A stretch of 64,000 nucleotides of DNA from VYFG01 sp965213885 (GTDB taxonomy: Bacteria; Pseudomonadota; Gammaproteobacteria; Arenicellales; Poriferihabitantaceae). The notes under the pieces are model-generated. The model did no database searches. It was not told the origin of the DNA and worked only from the letters and a program-made list of their open reading frames with translations. The stretch is from positions 2,976,001-3,040,000 of the forward strand of contig OZ243919.1 of the NCBI GenBank assembly GCA_965213885.1. The letters are read 5' to 3'. The stretch's first letter is position 1. Every line of letters starts with the position of its first letter. A program made the position numbers and the translations under genes. Below, piece by piece: positions 27,037 to 34,689 of the stretch.

Positions 27037-27978
27037 CTACTGGACGAGCGGGCCCTCCGCACCGCCCAGGGAGATTCCGCATATTTCCGCCTTCCCGGCG
27101 AGAATGGAAATGTACTGTGAAACCGCTTTCGACCACGCGGAGGCCTCGAGCCATGCCGCGATCCGGTCACTCACCAGGTCGAAGGGCAGGTCGTGGCCCT
27201 CGATTCTCCGGTCCAGGGCGATCACGTGGAAACCGAACCGGCTCTCCACCGGGGCCGGGGTTATGTCGCCCTCGTGCATGTTCGCCAGGGCGGCCTCGAA
27301 CTCGGCGACGGTGCTTCCGGGGGACAGCTGCCCCAGGTTGCCGCCCTGCTCGCAGGACGGGCAGTCGGAATGGTCGCGGGCCAGGTCCCGGAACAGCTCC
27401 GGCCGCTCGGCGAGCGCCCCGCAAAGCCCCTGGGCGCGGGTTCTCGCCGCACGCCGGTCAGCACTGTCCGACTCCGGAACGGCGATGAGTATGTGGCGGG
27501 CCTCGTAGAGGGTTGGGGCGCGGAACTTGCCGGGGTGGCGCTCATAGTAACGCTGGCATTCCTCCAGCGTCGCCGAGGGCACGGACACCTCCCGTTCGAT
27601 CAGGATCCGGATACCTGCGTCGCGTTCTGTTTCGGGTCGGCCGGCATCGTCCAGGTCCGGCACGGCAGGGATGTCGAGCCGCCTGGTTTCCTGCCAGAGA
27701 AGCTCGCGGACCACCAGCGCCTCGGCGGCCGCACGCAGGGCGCTGCCCGGGGTTTCGGACGGGTGGTTCTGCGCCTCCGCCAGAATCTCACGCTCGGGAA
27801 CCGTGACGCCGTTGACCGATATCCCGCCGAGGGCCGGCACGGCCCCGGCGTCGGCGTCGGCACCCTTTCCGGCCGCAGGGTCATCCGCGGACCTGCCGGA
27901 CGGGGGATTGACAAGGACCGTGACCAATGCCTCAGCCCGCGGAAAGCCGTGTCGGGGCAGGGCGTCTGTTGCGCTCAC
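27037..27978 (-). CDS. Parvulin-type peptidyl-prolyl isomerase of the nar operon
   Basis: This 313-residue parvulin (rotamase) resembles NifM/PpiC-like proteins found at the end of nar operons in several proteobacteria. The domain begins at YEARHILIAVP, continues through DHSDCPSCEQGGNLGQLSPG and ends at the ESRFGFHVIALDRR strand. The preceding region (ISVNGVTVPEREILAEAQNHP, ALVVRELLWQE) is the helical chaperone part. No signal peptide is evident, so it should act in the cytoplasm, probably helping NarGH folding. The long frame overlaps narI by 47 bases, so a later start is possible. Confidence 0.85.
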   Translation of the reverse strand: MSATDALPRHGFPRAEALVTVLVNPPSGRSADDPAAGKGADADAGAVPALGGISVNGVTVPEREILAEAQNHPSETPGSALRAAAEALVVRELLWQETRRLDIPAVPDLDDAGRPETERDAGIRILIEREVSVPSATLEECQRYYERHPGKFRAPTLYEARHILIAVPESDSADRRAARTRAQGLCGALAERPELFRDLARDHSDCPSCEQGGNLGQLSPGSTVAEFEAALANMHEGDITPAPVESRFGFHVIALDRRIEGHDLPFDLVSDRIAAWLEASAWSKAVSQYISILAGKAEICGISLGGAEGPLVQ

Positions 27979-28651
27979 GCACGACCTGGTAGCCGGGCCG
28001 CCACAGGTACTGCACCGGCGCGCTCAGCATGTGAACGAGCCGAGTGAACGGGAACAGAAGCATGATCGTCAGTCCGAGGAACAGATGCAGCTTGAAAACG
28101 GCGGCTGCACCGGCCACGTAGCCCGCCGCCGCCGGGTCGAACGTGAAGATTCCCTGGGCCCAGTTCATGAACTTCACCATCTCGTGCCCATCAAGGTGCT
28201 GCATGGAAACGGGGATCGTCAGCAGGCCGAGCAGGAGTTGCAGCCACAACAGAATGATGATCAGGGTATCGGTCACGCTCGATGCGGCGCGCACGCGCGC
28301 ATCGAACAGGCGGCGATGGGCCAGTAGCGTCGCGCCCACGATCGCCATGATGCCGGCAATGCCGCCCACGACGATCGCCAGCACCTGCTTCGCCCCGTGG
28401 CTGATCCCCAGCATGTCGAAAAAGGCGATCGGGGTGAGCAGGCCGATCAGGTGCCCGAAAAAGACGATGAGCACGCCGACATGGAACAGGACCGAACCCC
28501 AGATGAGCTGTCTGCGACGAAGCAGTTGCGACGATCCGGACCGCCAGGTGTAGGGATCGCGGTCATATCTGACGATGGTGCCGACGATCATCACCACGAG
28601 GGCGATATAGGGATAGATGCCGAAAAGCAGCGTGTTGAGGAAATCAGACAT
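27932..28651 (-). CDS. narI: Respiratory nitrate reductase gamma subunit
   Basis: NarI is the di-haem b membrane anchor that takes electrons from quinol for NarGH. The 239-residue protein has five hydrophobic segments. Haem-ligand histidines are at H57 (LFHVG), H67 (FGHL), H188 (KLHLFLG) and H206 (RLVHML), the expected pairs. It overlaps narJ by 8 bases and the parvulin gene downstream. Confidence 0.96.
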   Translation of the reverse strand: MSDFLNTLLFGIYPYIALVVMIVGTIVRYDRDPYTWRSGSSQLLRRRQLIWGSVLFHVGVLIVFFGHLIGLLTPIAFFDMLGISHGAKQVLAIVVGGIAGIMAIVGATLLAHRRLFDARVRAASSVTDTLIIILLWLQLLLGLLTIPVSMQHLDGHEMVKFMNWAQGIFTFDPAAAGYVAGAAAVFKLHLFLGLTIMLLFPFTRLVHMLSAPVQYLWRPGYQVVRERNRRPAPTRLSAG

Positions 28652-29372
28652 GGTTCGAATTCTCCGCGTTGGGCGGCTTTGCCGCGTCGGCCGGTCTGCG
28701 TCGGCCGGCGCGTATCTGTTTCTTCAGGCGCACCAGCCCGCAGTCGTTCCCGTCCGCGTTCCCGCCGAAGGTGACCGCTTCCTCCTCCCAGACGCGGTCA
28801 AGCGCCTCGAGGTCGGCGGGGTCATCGTCCGGCGCCTGGAGCAGGTCGCGCAACAGGCCGGCGTCGGGCTTCTGCCGCGCCATCGATTCCAGGGCGATGA
28901 AGGCATTGGCATAGACGGATTGCCGTTTCTGCAAGCGTTCGCGCAGGGCGGCGAGGATATGGGCCGTCTCGTCGAGCAGCCGGACCGCCTCGCCCCGTGG
29001 CTTCATCGACAGGTATTCGAGGAACATCGGCAGATAGTCCGGCAGCTCCTTCGTGTCGATCTCGAAACCGTCCTCTCCGTACATGGCCATCAGGTCCACC
29101 ATGGCCTGTCCGCGGTCGCGGCTTTCGCCGTGGACATGCTCGAACAGGTGCAGGGACAGCGAGCGGGTGCGGTCGAACAGGAGCACGTACCGCTCCTGGG
29201 CGTCGTAGGCGTCGCGTCGGCCGATATCGTCGGCGAGGCGCCGCAGCGCCGCCTTCCCGGGGCTGTCCAGGGGGGCGTCGTCGATTGCCCGGCGGATTTC
29301 GGGCATCGTCTCCAGCAGTTCCTCTGTCGGATACGACAGCAGGAGCGAGACCACCTTGAATACGGTCTCCAT
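28644..29372 (-). CDS. narJ: Nitrate reductase molybdenum cofactor assembly chaperone
   Basis: NarJ is a cytoplasmic chaperone needed to insert the molybdenum cofactor into NarG before membrane docking. It has 242 residues from the ATG at 29372, starting METVFKVVSLLLSYPTEELL, the family N-terminus. LPDYLPMFLEYLS and the acidic helices are typical. The start overlaps the narH stop by one base (TGATG). The frame extends upstream inside narH but without NarJ sequence. Confidence 0.95.
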   Translation of the reverse strand: METVFKVVSLLLSYPTEELLETMPEIRRAIDDAPLDSPGKAALRRLADDIGRRDAYDAQERYVLLFDRTRSLSLHLFEHVHGESRDRGQAMVDLMAMYGEDGFEIDTKELPDYLPMFLEYLSMKPRGEAVRLLDETAHILAALRERLQKRQSVYANAFIALESMARQKPDAGLLRDLLQAPDDDPADLEALDRVWEEEAVTFGGNADGNDCGLVRLKKQIRAGRRRPADAAKPPNAENSNHV

Positions 29373-30910
29373 CACACTCGCTCCTTGAACAGCTCGGTCG
29401 GCGTCTGGACGGTGCGCGTGCGCCTGGCACCGAAGAGGTCCGTTTCCGTTGATCCGCCGGAGCAGCCGCTGCCGAAAGTGAAGCCGCACGAACCGCGCAC
29501 GTCATAGGCGTCCTCGGTGATCTCGCGATGCGAGGTGGGGATGACGAACCGGTCCTCGAAGTTCGCGATCGCCATGGTCCGGTACATCTCCTCGATCATG
29601 GCCCCGGTCAGTCCGACCCTTTCGGCCACCGCCTCGTCGAGGACGCCGTCGACCGTCTTGGTCCGCATGTAGGCCCGCATGGCGAGCATGCGTTCGAGCG
29701 CGCTGATCACCGGCTCGTCCCTGCCCGCGGTCAGGAGGTTGGAGAGATAGCGGACCGGGATGCGCATGGAACGGACGTCCGGCAGTCCGTCCTCCCAGCC
29801 GATCTTGCCCGCCTCGGCGGCGGACTGCAGCGGGGACAGCGGCGGTACGTACCACACCATCGGCAGGGTCCGGTACTCGGGGTGCAGGGGGAAGGCCACC
29901 TTCCAGTCCATGGCCATCTTGTAGACCGGCGATCTCACCGCCGCCTCCAGCCAGGCGTCCGGCACCCCATCTGCACGGGCCCGGGAGATCACTTCCGGAT
30001 CGTTTGGATCGAGGAACAGCTTGAGCTGCTCTTCGTACAGGTCCTGCTCGTCGGGGGTGGACGCCGCATCGGCGATGCGGTCCGCGTCGTAGAGGATCAC
30101 GCCGAGATAGCGGATGCGCCCGACACAGGTCTCCGAGCAGACGGTCGGATGTCCCGCCTCGATGCGCGGGTAGCAGAACACGCATTTCTCGGACTTGCCG
30201 GAGGACCAGTTGTAGTAGATCTTCTTGTAGGGGCAGCCCGACACGCACATACGCCATCCGCGGCAGGTTTCCTGGTCGATCAGGACGATGCCGTCGTCCT
30301 CGCGCTTGTAGATCGCCCCGGAAGGGCAGGCTGCCACGCAGGTCGGATTGAGGCAGTGCTCGCACAGCCTCGGCAGGTACATCATGAAGGTGTTTTCGAA
30401 TTCGCCATAGATCTCCTTCTCGATGCCCGTGAAATTGTAGTCCGCCGAGCGCTTGGAGAACTCGCCCCCGAGGACCTCCTCCCAGTTCGGCCCCCATTCG
30501 ATCTTGTCGATGCGCTCGCCGCTGATCAGCGACCGCGGTCGCGCGGTCGGCGGTGTCTGGCTTTCGCGTGCCGTCTGGAGGTGGCCGTAGTCGAAATCGA
30601 ACGGCTCGTAATAGTCGTCGATCTCCGGCAGGTCCGGATTCGCGAAGATCTTGGCGAGGATGCGCCATTTCGAGCCCATTTTCGGCTCGATGCGGCCGTT
30701 GGCCCTGCGCACCCAGCCGCCGTTCCACTTCTTCTGGTTTTCCCACTCCTTGGGATAGCCGATGCCCGGTTTGGTCTCGACATTGTTGAACCAGGCGTAT
30801 TCCACGCCCTCGCGGTTGGTCCAGACATTCTTGCATGTCACCGAACAGGTGTGACAGCCGATGCATTTGTCCAGGTTGAGCACCATGCCTATCTGTGCGC
30901 GTATCTTCAT
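29372..30910 (-). CDS. narH: Respiratory nitrate reductase beta subunit
   Basis: NarH carries the iron-sulfur clusters that wire NarI haems to NarG. The 512 residues include C16, C19, C22 and C26 (CIGCHTCSVTC), CEHCLNPTCVAACPSGAIYKR, CRGWRMCVSGCPYKKIYYNW and KCVFCYPRIEAGHPTVCSET. The Trp in CRGWRMC is the mark of the 3Fe-4S cluster in this family. The start overlaps the narG stop as ATGA. Confidence 0.97.
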   Translation of the reverse strand: MKIRAQIGMVLNLDKCIGCHTCSVTCKNVWTNREGVEYAWFNNVETKPGIGYPKEWENQKKWNGGWVRRANGRIEPKMGSKWRILAKIFANPDLPEIDDYYEPFDFDYGHLQTARESQTPPTARPRSLISGERIDKIEWGPNWEEVLGGEFSKRSADYNFTGIEKEIYGEFENTFMMYLPRLCEHCLNPTCVAACPSGAIYKREDDGIVLIDQETCRGWRMCVSGCPYKKIYYNWSSGKSEKCVFCYPRIEAGHPTVCSETCVGRIRYLGVILYDADRIADAASTPDEQDLYEEQLKLFLDPNDPEVISRARADGVPDAWLEAAVRSPVYKMAMDWKVAFPLHPEYRTLPMVWYVPPLSPLQSAAEAGKIGWEDGLPDVRSMRIPVRYLSNLLTAGRDEPVISALERMLAMRAYMRTKTVDGVLDEAVAERVGLTGAMIEEMYRTMAIANFEDRFVIPTSHREITEDAYDVRGSCGFTFGSGCSGGSTETDLFGARRTRTVQTPTELFKERV

Positions 30911-33900
30911 TTTGCTGCCTCCGTCTGCACGGTGGTTTCACGGTACGGGCCTTCCATCCAGTCCACGGTTTCGAGCTTGTGGACCACCACGAACTCGTCG
31001 CGGTTCGATCCCACCGTACCGTAGTAGTTGAAGCCGTAGGATTGCTGGGCATAGCCGCCGATCATGTGGGTCGGCTTGGTGATCGCCCGGGTGACGGAAT
31101 TGTGGATACCGCCGCGCTGACCGGTCACCTGCGACCCCGGCGTGTTCACGATCTTCTCCTGTGCATGGTACATGTAGATCGTGCTTTCCTTCATGCGTTG
31201 GGAGACAACCGCGCGTGCGGTGATCGCGCCATTGGCGTTGAACACCTCCACCCAATCGTTGTCGACAATGCCGGCCTTGTCCGCGTCCACCTCGGAAATC
31301 CACACCACCGGCCCGCCGCGGTTCAGCGTCAGCATCAGCAGGTTGTCGGTGTAGGTGGAATGGATGCCCCATTTCTGGTGCGGCGTGATGAAGTTCAGCA
31401 CCACCTGCGGCCGGCCGTTCGACTTCGCCTCGATGACCGGGTTGATCGTCTTGGTGTCGATCGGCGGTCGGTAGACGCAGAACGCCTCGCCGAAGGCCCG
31501 CATCCACAGGTGGTCCTGGTAGAGCTGCTGGCGGCCGGTCAGCGTCCGCCAGGGAATCAGTTCATGGACATTGGTATAGCCCGCGTTGTAGCAGACCTTC
31601 TCGGACTCCAGTCCCGACCAGGTCGGCGAGGAGATGATCTTGCGCGGCTGGGCGACGATGTCGTGGAAGCGGATCTTCTCGTCTTCCTTCGACACGGCCA
31701 GGTGGGCATGGTCCCGGCCGGTGTGCTTCGACAGCGCTTCCCACGCCTTGACCGCGACCTCGCCGTTGGTTTCCGGCGCCAGCGAGAGGATCACTTCCGT
31801 CGCGTCGATGTCGCTGTCGATGCGGGGACGGCCCTTGGTGGGACCATCCTCGGCGACGACCCCGTTGAGGTGGCCAAGCAGTTCCACCTCGTGCTCGGTG
31901 TTCCACGAAATGCCCTTGCCGCCGTTGCCGAGCCTGTCCAGCAGCGGACCGAGCGCGGTGAACCGCCTGTACAGGTTGGGATAGTCGCGTTCGACCACGG
32001 CCACCGTGGGCATGGTCTTGCCCGGAACCGGGTCGGTCTCGCCGGCCTTCCAGTCTGTCACGCCCAGCGGCTGGGCGAGTTCGCCCGGGGTGTCGTGCAG
32101 GATCGGGACCAGCACGACATCCTTTTCCACGCCGAGCACTTCCGGTGCGACCTCCGAAAACTTCTTCGCAATCCCCTTGAAGATGTCCCAGTCGCTCCGC
32201 GCCTCCCAGGCCGGGTCCGCCGCACTGGTCAGCGGGTGGATGAAGGGATGCATGTCGGAGGTGTTGAGGTCGTTCTTCTCGTACCATGTAGCCGTCGGCA
32301 GGACGATGTCGGAATAGACGCAGGTCGTCGACATGCGGAAGTCGAGGGTGACCAGCAGGTCGAGCTTTCCTTCCGGCGCCTCGTCGTGCCAGACGACCTC
32401 CCTGCCGCGCTGGCGGCCCTCCTCGCCGAGATCCTCGCGCAACACACCGTGACTGGTGCCGAGGAGGTGCTTCAGGAAGTACTCGTGGCCCTTGCCGGAG
32501 GAGCCGAGCAGGTTGGAGCGCCAGACGAACAGGTTGCGCGGCCAGTTTTCCTCCTTGTCGGGGTCCTCGCAGGACAGTTTCAGTTCCCCGGACTTCAGCC
32601 CCTCGGCGACATAATCCCCGGCCTCCCTGCCCGAATTCTCCGCGGCTGCCGCGACCTCGAGCGGGTTGGTCTCGAGCTGCGGGGCGGACGGAAGCCAGCC
32701 CATGCGCTCGGCGCGGATGTTGTAGTCGATCGGCGTGCCGTCCCACGGGCCGTCCGGCGCGGTCGGTGACAGGATTTCGTCGACCGTCAGGGTCTCGTAG
32801 CGCCACTGGTCGGTATGCGCGTAGAAGAAGGAGGTGGAATTCATCTGCCGCGGCGGGCGGCTCCAGTCAAGCGCAAAGGCGAGCGGCAGCCAGCCGGTCT
32901 GAGGGCGCAGCTTTTCCTGCCCGACGTAGTGGCTCCAGCCGCCGCCGGACTGGCCGACGCAGCCGCACATGACCAGGAGATTGATGATTCCCCGGTAGTT
33001 CATGTCCATGTGATACCAGTGGTTGATCCCCGCCCCGAGAATGACCATCGAGCGGCCGTTCGTCTTCTCGGCGTTGTCGGCGAATTCGCGGGCGACGGTG
33101 ATGATGTGGTCGCGCGGGACCCCGGTGATCGTCTCGGCCCAGGCCGGTGTGTAGGGCTGGTTGTCGTCGAAGGAGGCCGCGCAGCTGTCGTCCCCCAGGC
33201 CGCGGTCGAGACCGTAGTTGGCGACGAACAGGTCGAAGACGGTGGCGACCAGCGCCTCGCCCCCGGCGAGCTCCACCCGCCTTGCCGGTACCCGGCGGAC
33301 CAGCACGCTGTCATGATCCGTACCCTCGAAATGGTCGTGTTCGCGGTTGCCGAAATAGGGAAAGGCCACCGGGGCGACCTCGTCGTGGTCCCCCTCGGCG
33401 ATGAGGCTCAGCGCGGGCTCGATGTCCGCACCCTGCCCGTCCCTGGATTCGAGGTTCCATTTTCCCTCCTCACCCCACCGAAAGCCGATCGATCCCTGGG
33501 GGGCGACCACGGCTCCCGTGCTGCCGTCGACGGCGACGGTCTTCCACTCGGGATTGTTGGTCTCGCCGAGCCCGTCCCTGAAATCCGAGGCGCGGAGCAT
33601 GCGGTCCGGCACGTGGCGCCCGTCCTTCTCCACCAGGCGCACCAGCATCGGCATGTCGGTGTAACGCCGGCAGTAGTCCCGGAAATACTCCGCCTGCCGG
33701 TCCAGGTGGAACTCGCGCAGGATCACGTGCCCCATCGCCATGGCGAGGGCGGCGTCGGTACCCTGCTTGGGGTGGAGCCAGATGTCGGAAAACTTCGCCG
33801 CCTCCGAGTAGTCCGGAGACACGACCACCGACTTGGTTCCCTTGTAGCGGACCTCGGTGTAGAAGTGTGCATCGGGGGTGCGCGTCTGTGGCACGTTCGA

Positions 33901-34662
33901 TCCCCACAGAATGAGGAATCCGGAGTTGTACCAGTCTGCCGACTCCGGCACGTCGGTCTGCTCCCCCCAGGTCATCGGCGAGGCCGGTGGCAGGTCGCAG
34001 TACCAGTCGTAGAAGGACATGCAGGTTCCGCCGAGCAGCGAGAGGTAGCGTGAGCCGGCGGCATAGGAAACCATCGACATGGCCGGGATGGGGGAGAATC
34101 CGATGACCCGGTCGGGGCCCCACCTGCGGGCGGTGTAGGCATTGGCCGCCGCGATGATCTCGTTGACCTCGTCCCAGCCTGCCCGCACGAAGCCGCCGTG
34201 GCCGCGGATCCTGACGTATTCGGCGCGCTTCGCCGGGTCATCCTGGATCGCGGCCCAGGCCTCGACCGGCGACTTCGCCGCACGCTCGCTGCGCCACAGC
34301 TTCAGCAGCCGTGAACGTACCAGCGGGTACTTCACCCGGTTGGCCGAATACATGTACCAGGAGTAGCTCGCGCCGCGGGAACAGCCGCGCGGCTCATGGT
34401 TCGGCAGGTCCGGGCGGGTGCGCGGATAATCCGTCTGCTGGGTTTCCCAGGTGACGATGCCGCCCTTGACGTAGATTTTCCAGGAGCAGGAGCCGGTGCA
34501 GTTGGCGCCGTGGGTCGAGCGCACGATCTTGTCGTGCTGCCAGCGCTTCCGGTAGGCGTCCTCCCAGTCCCGGTTCTCGTTCGTGGTCACGCCGTGCCCG
34601 CCGGCGAAGGTGCCGGTGTTCTTGCGCGCTAGGAAGTTGAGTCGATCAAGGAGAAGTGACAT
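30907..34662 (-). CDS. narG: Respiratory nitrate reductase alpha subunit
   Basis: NarG is the catalytic Mo-bisMGD subunit that reduces nitrate to nitrite on the cytoplasmic face. The 1251-residue length matches the family. The FS0 cluster ligands H51, C55, C59 and C94 are in place (HGANCTGSC, CSRG). D223 in YDWYCDLP is the expected molybdenum ligand. No cleavable twin-arginine signal is present, as usual for NarG. It lies between narK and narH in one leftward operon, 27 bases after narK. Confidence 0.98.
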   Translation of the reverse strand: MSLLLDRLNFLARKNTGTFAGGHGVTTNENRDWEDAYRKRWQHDKIVRSTHGANCTGSCSWKIYVKGGIVTWETQQTDYPRTRPDLPNHEPRGCSRGASYSWYMYSANRVKYPLVRSRLLKLWRSERAAKSPVEAWAAIQDDPAKRAEYVRIRGHGGFVRAGWDEVNEIIAAANAYTARRWGPDRVIGFSPIPAMSMVSYAAGSRYLSLLGGTCMSFYDWYCDLPPASPMTWGEQTDVPESADWYNSGFLILWGSNVPQTRTPDAHFYTEVRYKGTKSVVVSPDYSEAAKFSDIWLHPKQGTDAALAMAMGHVILREFHLDRQAEYFRDYCRRYTDMPMLVRLVEKDGRHVPDRMLRASDFRDGLGETNNPEWKTVAVDGSTGAVVAPQGSIGFRWGEEGKWNLESRDGQGADIEPALSLIAEGDHDEVAPVAFPYFGNREHDHFEGTDHDSVLVRRVPARRVELAGGEALVATVFDLFVANYGLDRGLGDDSCAASFDDNQPYTPAWAETITGVPRDHIITVAREFADNAEKTNGRSMVILGAGINHWYHMDMNYRGIINLLVMCGCVGQSGGGWSHYVGQEKLRPQTGWLPLAFALDWSRPPRQMNSTSFFYAHTDQWRYETLTVDEILSPTAPDGPWDGTPIDYNIRAERMGWLPSAPQLETNPLEVAAAAENSGREAGDYVAEGLKSGELKLSCEDPDKEENWPRNLFVWRSNLLGSSGKGHEYFLKHLLGTSHGVLREDLGEEGRQRGREVVWHDEAPEGKLDLLVTLDFRMSTTCVYSDIVLPTATWYEKNDLNTSDMHPFIHPLTSAADPAWEARSDWDIFKGIAKKFSEVAPEVLGVEKDVVLVPILHDTPGELAQPLGVTDWKAGETDPVPGKTMPTVAVVERDYPNLYRRFTALGPLLDRLGNGGKGISWNTEHEVELLGHLNGVVAEDGPTKGRPRIDSDIDATEVILSLAPETNGEVAVKAWEALSKHTGRDHAHLAVSKEDEKIRFHDIVAQPRKIISSPTWSGLESEKVCYNAGYTNVHELIPWRTLTGRQQLYQDHLWMRAFGEAFCVYRPPIDTKTINPVIEAKSNGRPQVVLNFITPHQKWGIHSTYTDNLLMLTLNRGGPVVWISEVDADKAGIVDNDWVEVFNANGAITARAVVSQRMKESTIYMYHAQEKIVNTPGSQVTGQRGGIHNSVTRAITKPTHMIGGYAQQSYGFNYYGTVGSNRDEFVVVHKLETVDWMEGPYRETTVQTEAAK

Positions 34663-34689
34663 GGCATGGTTCCATTCGGGTCGGGTCCC

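Noticed and set aside
27220..27233. Possible third parS-like sequence (gatcacgtggaaac)
   Set aside because: It matches only the central CACGTG and part of one arm, is not palindromic at 16 bases, and lies in the parvulin coding sequence.
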